Origin: Sabulicella rubraurantiaca
GTDB taxonomy: Bacteria; Pseudomonadota; Alphaproteobacteria; Acetobacterales; Acetobacteraceae
NCBI RefSeq assembly: GCF_017355885.1
Contig: NZ_JAFEUU010000008.1
Coordinates: 124,001-188,000 of the forward strand
Length of the DNA: 64,000 bases
Direction of reading: 5' to 3'
The position numbers and the translations under genes were made by a program. The stretch's first letter is position 1. Every line of letters starts with the position of its first letter. The notes under the pieces were generated by a model. The model searched no databases. It was not told the origin of the DNA and was given only the letters and a program-made list of their open reading frames with translations. Of the stretch, positions 52,099-61,265 are shown piece by piece.

Positions 52099-52287
52099 GT
52101 GCCAAGCCTCTCCCATCCCGGAAAGGGGCGCATATCGGAGGATTTCTCCAAGTCGGACATCGGTGCCGAGTTTCTCTGGGTCCTCCTAGGATCCGGACGC
52201 TTATTCGTGGCCATCGCCAATCCCAGCGAGGAGCTTCCGCTGATCGGGGTGCGGCGGAACGGTCACGCGGTTCAAGTCCTCGACTAG
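52099..52287 (+). CDS. Possible small protein, 62 aa
   Basis: A short frame reading ISEDFSKSDIGAEFLWVLLG, then SGRLFVAIANPSEELPLIGV and VQVLD. It has a folded-looking hydrophobic pattern but weak start context. Unknown family. It may be a relic, since the following 52288-52731 contains no gene. Confidence 0.3.
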   Translation: MPSLSHPGKGRISEDFSKSDIGAEFLWVLLGSGRLFVAIANPSEELPLIGVRRNGHAVQVLD

Positions 52288-52731
52288 CCCTCGGAGGAAG
52301 TGCAGCTCGTCACCATGGAAGTGAACGGCAGGTCCATCCGCCACAAGCGCGACCTGGACGACGCCTGTTGTTGCGTTGACGCTTCTGCGGACATCCCGTC
52401 CGCTCCAACGCGAGGGTGATTGTTACGACATCACGACGAGGCCCGGAAAGATGCTTGGGCCTTGAGCACCCGGATCTTGCGAATGGCGTCTCGCGCCTCT
52501 GTTTTCCACAAGCCGCGAGCAAAAGAAAATCACACCATAATTTCTCTCCTGCGCTTGAGCGCACTATCTCCCCTCCGTGAAGCCTGATCCACACCCCATC
52601 GCTCGCGCCGCGCGGCCGCAAGCTCGAGCCTTACTGCCACCCCGAAGCCATTGAGGCGGCTGTGGGCGGTGGCGGAGGGCCGTCCGTCATCGGCTGAACA
52701 GCCACCCATCCTTCTCGAAAGGAATTTTTCC

Positions 52732-53055
52732 ATGTCAAACAGCAATTCGAATACGACCAGCGCGCCGTCGGCTGCCTCGGGGACGCCGTCAGGACCAACT
52801 GCACCACCGCTCGGCCCACGGCTGAACAGCACAGGCGACGTCAAAATGGTATGGTCCTGCGAAGACTGCTTCTTCTTTGATCGAAGCACACCAATCCCTG
52901 CTTCATCCAAGGACAATGATGTGGACAAGGCATTCCACGCTATTGCGGGTTTCTGCCGACGCGGGTCGCCGGGCGTGGGTACCTATCCGATCCGTCGTGC
53001 CATTTGGCCGCTCGTCGCAAAGAGCGATTTCTGCGCCGCAGGTGTGGAGAAGTGA
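52732..53055 (+). CDS. Small cysteine-motif protein, 107 aa
   Basis: A low-complexity serine/threonine/asparagine N-terminus (residues 1-38) is followed by MVWSCEDCFFFDRS, GFCRRGSPG and SDFCAAG. This gives a C-x2-C ... C ... C pattern suited to one zinc ion or an iron-sulfur site. Family unknown. CGAAAGGA precedes ATG 52732. Nearby non-coding DNA has strong inverted repeats. Confidence 0.5.
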   Translation: MSNSNSNTTSAPSAASGTPSGPTAPPLGPRLNSTGDVKMVWSCEDCFFFDRSTPIPASSKDNDVDKAFHAIAGFCRRGSPGVGTYPIRRAIWPLVAKSDFCAAGVEK

Positions 53056-53930
53056 CTCCTGCAGAGGCGGCCACGAGCGGAAGGTGATCGGGCTGTATTC
53101 TCTGGGAGGAGAGCCCTTCACCTTCTTTGAAACCGGCGAACCCTTGGTCTTGGCCCTGAGCGTGCCCGCGTGTTCGATCTTGACGGGGCTGCGGCGCGCT
53201 CATTACCGGACCCTGAAGCGCACGGGGTGGAGGTCCGGCGGCAGAGCTTCGCCCTGGGCGTCAGGTGGAAGACAGGTCTCGGCACTCAGCCGATCAAGAG
53301 AGCGAGCAACGCTCGGCGGGTTACACCGTGCCATATGCACACCCTCCACGTCTCTTCCGATGAAAGGTGCGTGCATCACGCACCTCCCGCCCCTGCCGGC
53401 CCAGATCGTCTGCGGCAGTGTATGCGCCGCGCCCGAGGCGCCTTGTCGCCCAGTCCCGCAGTGAAGCAAGATCGCTCCGGCACCGGCGATCGCCCCTGGG
53501 CCGCGCGATCAGACTTGAGCCTCGCTCGGTCAGCCTGCTTCCGGCTTCCCTGGAAGCCGCAGCGTGGTGTTCTGATGGTTATCGGCCAGTGCCCCGCGTG
53601 CGTGGGCCAAGTCCTCCATCACAATGCTGTGAGAGGCGCGAGGCAGAGCTTCTGACATCAGCTGGAAGGCATGGGTTGCACAGCGGCCGCTTCTGCAGGA
53701 TCTGCGCAGCCGGATGCCGTGTGCGAGGATCATAACCAGCAAAGTCGCCACAACTGACTTGAGATCTACCGGCCATCGCACGGCTTCGTCACGAGCCGCA
53801 TCGACTAGCTAGCTACGGGGTGCATCCCTCCGTCGGATCAGCGGCAGCAAAGGAGCCCGCCTCCACGCCACGCACTTCAAAAGGTGAACAGGCCCTGAGT
53901 GGCCTTTTCGCCACGTCGTGAATTAAGCCG
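53056..53930. other. Gene-poor stretch
   Basis: No frame here shows domain, start context or conserved composition. Overlapping frames on both strands are arginine-rich shadows. Confidence 0.4.
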
Positions 53931-53938
53931 GACAAAGA

Positions 53939-53970
53939 AAGGGCGGAGATGGTCAGCCATCTCCGCCCTT
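53939..53970 (+). terminator. Strong rho-independent terminator without an obvious gene
   Basis: Perfect 14-base arms AAGGGCGGAGATGG and CCATCTCCGCCCTT with a TCAG loop are followed by CTTGTTTT. The gene it ends is not recognisable; an unannotated RNA or a decayed gene upstream is possible. Confidence 0.7.
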
Positions 53971-54264
53971 CTTGTTTTGGCTGGCCCATAACTGAGCCTA
54001 AAAAAGTATTGGCAGCTACGACAACTTCTTGCCGCTGATCGCCAGTAGCTTTTTCTTTTTGTTGGCCCAGTAGTAGGGCCTCGGAACCGTGGCTCTTTCG
54101 CGCGAGGCACACTCAAGGCACCCGAGCGAAGTTCACCCTCTTGCCTTACAAGAGTAATAAGGGAGATGTTGTTAGAGCACAAGGGGGGTTTCGGTCGAGT
54201 TTCGTTGTTCCGTTGGCACAATTGCCGCAACGGTCTCCCGATTCACAGCCTTCTTGGTCAATGT

Positions 54265-54347
54265 AGAGGGAATGGTACCGGCTCAGTGTTGGATTCTGAT
54301 GCCTCGTCCGTCCCGAGAAGCCCCCGGTCTGCAAATCCATTCCCTCT
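54265..54347. repeat. Inverted repeat with 61-base spacer
   Basis: AGAGGGAATGG (54265-54275) and its exact complement CCATTCCCTCT (54337-54347) form a long stem. It lies in the gene-free space 53971-54845, which holds no other feature than the hairpin at 54631. Confidence 0.5.
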
Positions 54348-54630
54348 CCTGCCCCATGCCGAGTGGGACGACTTGAGGTGCCAACTAGAGCCATTCACCG
54401 ACACTTGGGCGGAGCGATAGGCACCCGAGCAAATGGCAAGCCCAAGTAGCGTCGTTGCGCTCGGGATCCGCCGTTAGGGGTCGCCTCGGAGACCATTAAA
54501 GTTACTTAGATGTAATCCACCAACCTTGATAACTTGGTACAGTGTAAAGGGCACGCAGAGGCGCAGCTATGTCCCTGGGCTTATAGGGCTTCAGGAACGT
54601 TGCTCGCATCTTCGTTGCCAGGAAGCGGTA

Positions 54631-54657
54631 ACCAAGCCTCCGGATGACCGGCTTGGT
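54631..54657. repeat. Hairpin in the HUH-gene upstream region
   Basis: Perfect arms ACCAAGCC and GGCTTGGT enclose 11 bases. With the other palindromes it makes this a candidate origin or regulatory region. Confidence 0.45.
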
Positions 54658-54845
54658 ACCCCCCATCCGTCTCAGGGGTGCTTCCCCCCCACGTCCCTGT
54701 TCGGGTGAGGCGTTGGTCCCATGATCTGCTCAGGGGAGAAATCCCTGCGCTGAAATGAGGAGGTGTGGGTACGTCCCATCGCCCTCCTGATCGAAGGCGT
54801 CACATCTGAGCAACAACCATCCAGAAATTGGCCCCCTGGGGCCCG

Positions 54846-55145
54846 ATGGAGACTGGGATCGTGAATCACGATCAAACGCGTATTCGACTGCCTGTGCCGC
54901 CGCGCACGGGCCACATAAAGTGCATTGCGGCCCGCATCCGCCTCGCCAGGACTTCGGACATGAAGTTCGTGCACATGGCGCTCGGCAACTCCGCCAGCCA
55001 GCGCGAAGGCAAGCACCACACCAAAACAGGACACTCCACCTTCTTTCCGTCGGAAGGGCTGGACCTCTGGATCGCTGGGCTACCGGGCATGGCTCCAACT
55101 TCCGCCACCGGGACATGCACGTTTCGGCTGGGCAAGCGGTCGTAG
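54846..55145 (+). CDS. Possible small protein ahead of the HUH gene
   Basis: A 99-residue frame from METGIVNHDQTRIR to FRLGKRS. Composition is balanced (MALGNSASQREGKHH, STFFPSEGLDLWIAGLPG) and it ends nine bases before the HUH gene start. It overlaps a 17-base palindrome at its own beginning, which may instead mean that this DNA is regulatory. Low confidence. Confidence 0.3.
   Translation: METGIVNHDQTRIRLPVPPRTGHIKCIAARIRLARTSDMKFVHMALGNSASQREGKHHTKTGHSTFFPSEGLDLWIAGLPGMAPTSATGTCTFRLGKRS
54857..54873. promoter_or_regulatory. 17-bp palindrome upstream of the HUH gene
   Basis: GATCGTGA and TCACGATC are exact complements around a single A. It is about 280 bases before the HUH-like gene, a position suited to an operator or a replication-initiator site. 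Confidence 0.45.
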
Positions 55146-55153
55146 ACGTGCCC

Positions 55154-57052
55154 ATGTCCACAGAAGACATCAAAGGCGGCTGCGAAGCCGTCGATCCGCA
55201 CATCGCCTCCTCTGCCCAGCCGGCCGATCGCTCGGCTTACACGGATGTTGTAAAGGGTGGGCTCGCTGGCGAGCGGCCTCGCTTGGGTAGCTGTGATCCC
55301 AGCGAAGACCCGGCAGCGTCGCCGCTCCCCGCAAGCACCGCTAAACGTGCACGGTCAAAATCGGTCAAGAGGCGGGTGGGAACCATCTCCAAGGCGATGA
55401 TGGTCCACGACCGAACCCTGCGGGCGATAAAGAACTGGAGAAGCTGGAGTGAGAACCGGCATCGGCCGCATGTGCCCAAAGAGGCTATCACGGATCTTCT
55501 CCAAGGCACCCTAGCAGGGATGGAAAAGGCCCGTCAGAACAAGGAGGCGAAATCCACCGCTAGCGCAAGCCGGACATCCTCCGGCCCCGCGCGCAAGCTT
55601 GGCCCAGAGGACGCCGCTCAATGCATCTGGAGCGACGCTCGGGAGCAGGCCGCGAAGCACCGCGCGAAGGCCGACGCCGCCCTGGCTCCGGGCGGGCTCG
55701 TGGCCGTCGTCGCCCATATCCACCTGCCGGCTGCGGTCCGCAGCGATGTTGGCAACGAGGCAGCGGCCACCGCCCATCTCCTTCGCCAAATCTACAAGAG
55801 TGTCCGAGCGACGCTAGCCCACAAGCATGCGGGGCCTTGCTGGGAGATTGGCGTCGTTGAGCCGAGCCGGGACGGACGGGCCCACGGCCATCTCGTCGTC
55901 ATCGTGCCGGCTGAAGAAGAAGCCACGGCGGAGGACGTCATCAGGCGGGAAACGGAGCGCGCCTGCTCCGGCCGCACGACAAAGGCCTCAGAGGCCATCG
56001 TGCACTTCACCCCACAGCAGAATCTCATCGGCGCGCGCTACGCCGACTCTGGGATTCACGTGGTGGACTACCTGTTGAAAGTGCATATGGGCGGGCCCGA
56101 CAAGCCGGAGGAGATTTTCAAGCTCGACCGTGTCACACCTATCGTCCGGCGTGCCTGGGGAAAGCATTTCAACGTCGGCTTGACCGTGTGCGTAGTTACC
56201 CGAACAAAGAAGGCCGCCGCACTCCAGCAGACCCAGGTGGCGGAAGGAAGCGCGCCGCCTATTCTAAATTCCGGGGCGCATCTCGCGGCGGATGCAGGGC
56301 AAGCGCCGATGGAGAACAAGACCCCGCCTGCGCGCAAGAAACCCTCACCGCAGTCCTCCGGCGGGCAAAAGGACATCGAGGCTCCGGTCGCGGGCGTGAC
56401 TGTCACAGGGTGCGGCGTCTCGATGGGACATGTCACACGCGATGACGACGGAAGCATCGTACTTACAACAAACGACCACCCCAGACTTCAGAGTGGTGCC
56501 GGCTCTGCGGTGGGAGGACAGTTGGCTGCATCACAGGCTGGCAGGCCGCGCCAGCCCGCCATGACGGCGGCCCAACGCAAGCGGAAGAGCCGCGAGAAAC
56601 TCGAGGAGCAGGGCCTCAAGGAAGCGACTGTCCTAATCCGCGAAGAGCATGAGGCTGAGTTTCGGAAGGCCGCGCATCTCTCAAGGCAAAACATGCCTCC
56701 ATGGATGCCTCCGCTTTGCCCCGAGGCGGGAAGCGACCTGTCCCCGATCTTGGATCAATGGCCGCATGCGGCATGGACCGGAATCACTGGAAGCCGAATG
56801 CCTGAGCCGGCCGCGCGGCGGCGCGTCTCTCCACGAACCATCGGAGCGACAAGGCTGTCTCGGTCCGGCCAAGGTCTTACCCGAGCCGCAGCCCCAGTCC
56901 GCGCAACCCGCGCCTGGAGCGAGAACAGCGATGGGTCACTTCATAGCGTCGAGGTTCTGGCGACATTGCTCGAGACGTTACAAGAGGCCCATCAGATGAG
57001 CGCGGTCGCTCTCATGTACGCGAGGGAGATGCTCAGCCGCCGACAGCCATAG
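55154..57052 (+). CDS. Candidate HUH-superfamily endonuclease / replication initiator
   Basis: A 632-residue protein. The central part has the order expected of HUH enzymes: a beta strand with VAVVAHIHLPAA (about residue 183), then WEIGVVEPSRDGRAHGHLVV with H-x-H at 244-246, then GIHVVDYLLKVHM with Y306 and K309 spaced Y-x-x-K. HUH enzymes nick single-stranded DNA through that tyrosine for rolling-circle replication, transfer or transposition. The C-terminal part contains MTAAQRKRKSREKLEEQGL (about 470), a basic DNA-binding-like helix. The N-terminal 150 residues are unstructured. The start at 55154 is preferred to 54920, which would add an arginine-rich shadow. Identification rests on motif order only. 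Confidence 0.5.
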   Translation: MSTEDIKGGCEAVDPHIASSAQPADRSAYTDVVKGGLAGERPRLGSCDPSEDPAASPLPASTAKRARSKSVKRRVGTISKAMMVHDRTLRAIKNWRSWSENRHRPHVPKEAITDLLQGTLAGMEKARQNKEAKSTASASRTSSGPARKLGPEDAAQCIWSDAREQAAKHRAKADAALAPGGLVAVVAHIHLPAAVRSDVGNEAAATAHLLRQIYKSVRATLAHKHAGPCWEIGVVEPSRDGRAHGHLVVIVPAEEEATAEDVIRRETERACSGRTTKASEAIVHFTPQQNLIGARYADSGIHVVDYLLKVHMGGPDKPEEIFKLDRVTPIVRRAWGKHFNVGLTVCVVTRTKKAAALQQTQVAEGSAPPILNSGAHLAADAGQAPMENKTPPARKKPSPQSSGGQKDIEAPVAGVTVTGCGVSMGHVTRDDDGSIVLTTNDHPRLQSGAGSAVGGQLAASQAGRPRQPAMTAAQRKRKSREKLEEQGLKEATVLIREEHEAEFRKAAHLSRQNMPPWMPPLCPEAGSDLSPILDQWPHAAWTGITGSRMPEPAARRRVSPRTIGATRLSRSGQGLTRAAAPVRATRAWSENSDGSLHSVEVLATLLETLQEAHQMSAVALMYAREMLSRRQP

Positions 57053-58080
57053 CGTTCCCCTCTAGCAAGAGCGGGATACAGCGTGAGCTGCGGTTCGGCG
57101 CCGTCGCCAAAGGAGCCGCACAGGCAGCTCACGCAAAGATGTGCCGATCAGCACAGTGCACGAGGGTGACGAGTGGGTATCGAGGAAGCAGTGCGATGGC
57201 AGCAGGACGCTAACTTGCTGCTTCACAATGCGCCCGAGACTGTATCCTGGGGGAACGCACGCTCTGAGTCTGCTGCGGGCCAGCCGTCATGTCGTGGTCT
57301 GGGAAGAACCACAGTGGGCGTGGACTTGACCAGCCTTCGCCCTGGTCGCGGATATGTGAGTTTTTGTTCGTGTTCAGCTTGATTGGCAAAGGCTGATGTC
57401 GGGGTACTGGCCTCCGGGACAGACCAGCATCGGCCAGGAGGACGACGAGCGAAGCAGCACGGAAACAGACTCGCTGCAGGTAGCATGTGCAGGACCGGCA
57501 AGCCGGCGGCGCCTGGCTCGTGACGTCAAGGCGCTTGAGAAAGAGGAGCTTCACCAGCAGCTGGCCTATGTTCACCGCCGCATCGGAAGCGCAGGCTCGC
57601 CTCTGCTTCGTCCTGAGCCGCCTGCTCCACCTCAGAGTCCCAAGGCTCCCACACAGCTTCGCATGGGACGCGAATTTCGCTCAATTCACTGGAATGGCGC
57701 CCAACGGTGGGATCGCGCGATGAGGAAGTCCTCTTTGGCCGTGCCGTTGTTGCCTTCGCGAGCCCAGACGCCAAGCGCCCGCTGTCCATCCACGCAAACC
57801 CAGCTGGTACCTGTTGGGGAGGGTGCGCAGCTTGGCGCGGGTCACGTCCTCGCGGCCCAAACTGCCTGATCACGCAGAGATTCATGACCCTTTTTGCCGC
57901 ATCATTGTCTGGTCATTTCCACCAAACGCTACATGATCGTGCTGTCGGGATGCAGCGCCACGACCAGATGAGGTCAGACGCGGCACATTATTTCTGCTGC
58001 CCACTTTGTTTGGCTCTCCACGCACCACATGATGCGGGCTGGAGAAGTGCTGCTCAACTTCCATCGCAGAAGGCAGAACC
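57053..58080. other. Gene-free stretch after the HUH gene
   Basis: Only short, compositionally odd frames on both strands. I see no domain, RBS or repeat worth naming. Confidence 0.4.
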
Positions 58081-58614
58081 ATGGCGAGAGTACTCTTGTC
58101 GAGGCCGCAGTCATCGACGCACGGCACGACAAGCCGGCTCTTCACCGAGGCACAGCTGGTGATGGCGGCGCCGCAGCTCACTCATCCACGGGATAGTCTG
58201 GACAGAAGCTGGCAACCCGGAACGCAAATGGCCGCCCCTCCGCTCTCGGAGAAAGGGGCGCAACTGGAGATCGCTGTGATGAATGTCGTCACTTTACTTG
58301 TCGCCCCTCCCAAGGCCGGGGGCATTTCCGGCCCGCTCAGAGGGCTGGCTTCCAGCAAGACGGACGCAGCCATTCTGCGCGTGCTGACGCCGGCCATTCC
58401 GAAGACCTTCTTCGAGGCCGACGACAAGGGGTACGGCAACGCCGACGCCGACGCCGACGCCGTCGCACGCACCGCGAAGGATCACATCCGGATCCAACCG
58501 GACGGAGGCAATCCCGGCGCGGAAGTTCAGGAGGCCGAGTGCACGACCTCTTCCAGACTTACGAATGGTCGTTCCCAGCATGACGACAGCAACTTGCCGC
58601 CGGGTGGCGTCTGA
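58081..58614 (+). CDS. Doubtful 177-aa reading frame
   Basis: It contains VMNVVTLLVAPPKAGGISGP and ILRVLTPAIPKTFFEADDKG, which look protein-like, and an ADADADA stretch from a GCCGAC tandem repeat at 58441-58465. Start context is poor and an antisense frame is equally open. It may be a relic. Confidence 0.25.
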   Translation: MARVLLSRPQSSTHGTTSRLFTEAQLVMAAPQLTHPRDSLDRSWQPGTQMAAPPLSEKGAQLEIAVMNVVTLLVAPPKAGGISGPLRGLASSKTDAAILRVLTPAIPKTFFEADDKGYGNADADADAVARTAKDHIRIQPDGGNPGAEVQEAECTTSSRLTNGRSQHDDSNLPPGGV

Positions 58615-58730
58615 CACCCGGGCCGGCACTCACAAGCCAAGTCTTACTTTCAGAGCAGACCGCCTGTCCTCCTCCAGAAAGGGGAGAACTGAGGCAGACA
58701 AGTCCATCCCCTCACGAAAGGCAATGCTTC

Positions 58731-59171
58731 ATGTCTTGCATCACTCCAAGCGACACGTTTCAAAATCTTCTGCACATCCTGGCCAAGGAGCATGGAATTT
58801 CCCTGCCTGACGATATCAGCGCGAGCCTTCTCGCGCGGGCCCTGGGCCAGCCCGCTGCCGTACCCGATGCGCGGCAGTACATAATCAAGCGCGACGGACT
58901 TCCTCCGCTGCGCTTCGTAGGCTGGCAAGAAGCCTACGTGATCTCCGATTGGGTCGGAAACCGGCTCACGTGCCTCGGCCTCTACAAGACCAGGGGCGGC
59001 AAGTTCGTCTGCGAGCGAGACGTGACAGACGTGAGCTTTGGGCAAGAGGAGTTTCTTGAAGCCAAAGCCTGCTCCACGTTGGCAGAGGTCGGCGAGTTCT
59101 TTGGACATGGCGATCTCGCCAAGCAGCTCTACGAGGAGGCCTCCCTGACGATCGCGGAAGACGTCGACTGA
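58731..59171 (+). CDS. Hypothetical protein, 146 aa
   Basis: A soluble protein starting MSCITPSDTFQNLLHILAKE. The body has a beta-rich middle (YVISDWVGNRLTCLGLYKTR) and a helical acidic end (FFGHGDLAKQLYEEASLTIA). It has clear RBS AAAGG and a terminator directly after. Unknown family, but expression signals on both sides make it the most convincing gene between 57 and 60 kb. Confidence 0.6.
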   Translation: MSCITPSDTFQNLLHILAKEHGISLPDDISASLLARALGQPAAVPDARQYIIKRDGLPPLRFVGWQEAYVISDWVGNRLTCLGLYKTRGGKFVCERDVTDVSFGQEEFLEAKACSTLAEVGEFFGHGDLAKQLYEEASLTIAEDVD

Positions 59172-59176
59172 TACGA

Positions 59177-59204
59177 GGTCCGGCCGAGATGGCCGGGCCT
59201 TTTC
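59177..59204 (+). terminator. Rho-independent terminator
   Basis: GGTCCGGCC pairs with GGCCGGGCC (one G-U pair) around GAGAT and is followed by TTTT. It lies five bases after the stop of the gene at 58731. Confidence 0.8.
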
Positions 59205-59290
59205 CCTTGACAAGCTGACCCGGAGACGGCGCTCAGCGGTCGCGCCAGGAGAACGCCAGGCTTTCCCGGCACCGTGTCATCAACGGGCCT

Positions 59291-59509
59291 TCAAGCCATC
59301 GCCAGGAAGGTTGTAGGTCCAGAGGCCGCCACCCGTACTGCAACGGTCGGTCGATGCTTTTGCAGGACAGCGGAGGCGGCAAAGAGCGCCGCGCCAGCCT
59401 GCTCGCGCGTGTCGAAGAGCAGAATCGAGGCCGAGCGATTGGGGTCTTCCGTGGAGCGCAGCCAGGATGCGCCGCGGAAGCCCGCTAGTTTCGCAACTAC
59501 TTCCGCCAT
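59291..59509 (-). CDS. Short ABM-like (antibiotic biosynthesis monooxygenase fold) fragment
   Basis: A 72-residue frame reading MAEVVAKLAGFRGASWLRST, then SASILLFDTREQAGAALFAA and TVAVRVAASGPTTFL. This is the second half of a dimeric alpha/beta-barrel (ABM) protein; the usual first strand and helix are missing because a stop lies four codons before the ATG. Probably a truncated gene. The stretch 59510-60327 contains nothing else that I can support. Confidence 0.4.
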   Translation of the reverse strand: MAEVVAKLAGFRGASWLRSTEDPNRSASILLFDTREQAGAALFAASAVLQKHRPTVAVRVAASGPTTFLAMA

Positions 59510-60327
59510 TGCCCCCGTACCTCAGGGCCGTCTCAGTCGGGTTGTTGTCGGCCTTGCGCACCATGCAGAAGTGAGAATCACTCCGGTCGCCGCTCTGCGA
59601 GGATGCGATGCTGTGATGTCCAACCTCACCATCGAAGCGCTCGGTCGGCTCCCCTAAATCCGAGAGGTTGGTTAGGCGGCCGGTCCGCCCGGCCTTGCTT
59701 ACGCGATGCGTCTCGGCGCCGCGCTGGCAAGGCCAGCAACTTCGTCTGAGGCTCGACCATGAACGTCACCGATGCTTCAGGTGCAACTCGGCTTGGATGG
59801 TACCCTGAGCCAAGCCACCCTAAGCCGCGAGAAGGCGCGTAGCGGATACCATTTGGCCGATCTGAGCTTCCTGACATTTACTGAGGCCCAGGAGCAACCA
59901 CGCCTGCCACATACAGGCGGGCTTTCACAGCTCGGGCACGTCGCGGAACGCGGATGGGGCGCTCGTTTCTGGCCTGTGGAATACAAACACGAAGGAAAGG
60001 CCTTTGCACCGCACGACGGCGACCGGAGACAGCCGCTCCTCCTACATTTAGACAACGAGCACCGCAGCCATAACATCGGGCTCGCGCTCGAGCATGCGCA
60101 GTGCCGCAGCCAGCGTGGCCACGGGCCCAGCGGCCCCGGTCCCGGCTAGCCCAGCAGTCCTCCCGGTAAGCGCCGAGCGAGCACGGACGTCAGGCCCTGC
60201 TTTGTCTCGCTTCACACGGGACCAGACGCCGCAGCACCTGAACCATCTTCGCTAAAGTGGAGCACAGTCGGCCGCGATATCCCGACCCAAGCGGAACAGC
60301 CACCTCGGTGAGGTCGGGCAGAAGCGA

Positions 60328-60376
60328 CCCTGCCCATCGCCGCACTTGTCTGTCCGATGTGCTGCGATGGGCAGGG
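60328..60376 (-). terminator. Large stem-loop downstream of the bacteriocin-like genes
   Basis: Perfect 13-base arms CCCTGCCCATCGC and GCGATGGGCAGGG enclose a 23-base loop, in which CGCAC/GTGC can extend the stem. It is 21 bases beyond the stop of the 60398 gene. There is no strong U-tract, so it may also protect the transcript. Confidence 0.6.
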
Positions 60377-60397
60377 ATGAAGGAGTGGATGGCTGAG

Positions 60398-60688
60398 TCA
60401 GGAAGCGACCGCTCCGACAGCGGTTCCAACGAGAGCGCCTGAGGCCGTCAGTCCCGCCGTGGTGACAGCGCCGGCAGTGACGATGGTGCCCATGGTGACG
60501 CCCTCTGCGAAGACCGCCGCCGCTGCGGTGCCCAGAAGAGGGGCGGCCGCTCCGGCGGTGGCGATGGTGAGCGCCACTCCGGCCACGAGCCCGACGCCCG
60601 CGCCGATCCAGGTTGCGGCACCGATGCCACCGGCCACGTCATCCAGTTGGTCGTCGGACAGGGCGAGGGCGGCGTGGGTCTGCGTCAT
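60398..60688 (-). CDS. Double-glycine leader bacteriocin-like peptide A
   Basis: A 96-residue precursor. The 21-residue leader ends LSDDQLDDVAGG, the acidic, double-glycine recognition site of C39-peptidase/ABC exporters. The mature 75 residues are almost wholly Ala, Gly, Val, Thr, Leu and Ile (IGAATWIGAGVGLVAGVALT and AGAAAPLLGTAAAAVF), with no cysteine, typical of unmodified membrane-active peptides. RBS CAGGAGACACG lies upstream. Its partner gene precedes it by 67 bases on the same strand. No exporter or immunity gene is recognisable nearby, so the cassette is incomplete or the exporter is elsewhere. Confidence 0.78.
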   Translation of the reverse strand: MTQTHAALALSDDQLDDVAGGIGAATWIGAGVGLVAGVALTIATAGAAAPLLGTAAAAVFAEGVTMGTIVTAGAVTTAGLTASGALVGTAVGAVAS

Positions 60689-60755
60689 GGTCGTGTCTCC
60701 TGCGAAGAGGTCTGGAAGACGGGTTCAGGTAAGCGGGGAGAGTGAGAGAGGTGGC

Positions 60756-61040
60756 TCAGCCGATCGAGGAGCCGATCCGCTGACCCACGACGCCGGCGGC
60801 ACCGCCCAGCACGCCACCCGCCACAGCGCTCGCGACCGTCGCGCCACCGACGGCACCCTCGGCGGCGATGCCGGCCAACACAGCACCCGCGGCCAGACCA
60901 CCCGTCGCAGCGGTCACCACGCCACCGACGATGATGCCACCCACCAAGCCCAAGACGCCGCCCAGGCTCATGCCGCCCGCCACGTCATCCAGCTGGTCGT
61001 CGGAGAGGGCAGCGGCAGCGGGGAAAGAGGTGTGGGTCAT
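60756..61040 (-). CDS. Double-glycine leader bacteriocin-like peptide B
   Basis: A 94-residue precursor whose leader ends in the identical 12 residues LSDDQLDDVAGG. The mature 71 residues are glycine-zipper-like (MSLGGVLGLVGGIIVGGVVT, GGLAAGAVLAGI, GGVLGGAAGVVGQRIG), also without cysteine. ATG 61040 is chosen because it begins the leader; AAGGACC precedes it. Two related precursors in tandem are the hallmark of two-peptide (class IIb-like) bacteriocins; that the two act together is inference. The promoter must lie in 61041-61245, shared with the divergent resolvase gene. Confidence 0.78.
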   Translation of the reverse strand: MTHTSFPAAAALSDDQLDDVAGGMSLGGVLGLVGGIIVGGVVTAATGGLAAGAVLAGIAAEGAVGGATVASAVAGGVLGGAAGVVGQRIGSSIG

Positions 61041-61195
61041 GGTCTGGGTCCTTGGCTCTCGGTGGGTCCCGTCCTGCGGGAGTGAGGCCATCCTACCGGG
61101 GTCGCGCCATCGCTGAAGTCGATTGGACCGAAGCGAGCGATAGGCGGCGACGATGATCAGGTTGACTAGCGCTATGAAGGCGCGGCCGAGGGGGC

Positions 61196-61265
61196 GCCCG
61201 AAAACACTAGTTTTCGGGCAGAATCACTGCTGTTAGTTTTCCGGGATGTCGCGCTGCCCGAAAAC
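61196..61265. repeat. Hairpin repeats at the start of the resolvase gene (res-site candidate)
   Basis: GCCCGAAAAC (61196-61205) and its complement GTTTTCGGGC (61210-61219) form a perfect hairpin with loop ACTA. A degenerate GTTTTCCGGG lies at 61235-61244 and a third exact GCCCGAAAAC at 61256-61265, inside the resolvase start region. Repeated inverted boxes beside a serine resolvase gene suggest its recombination/operator site. Confidence 0.6.

Noticed and set aside
52260-52290. GGTTCAAGTCC as a tRNA T-loop
   Set aside because: No acceptor stem, D-arm or anticodon arm can be fitted around it; no tRNA gene was found in the window.
58441-58465. GCCGAC tandem repeat as a possible CRISPR or VNTR
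   Set aside because: It has only about four short units without spacers; no CRISPR array or cas gene is in the window.
59772-60149. A 125-codon plus-strand frame
   Set aside because: Composition is plausible, but there is no ribosome-binding site, both strands are open and no family resemblance is seen.
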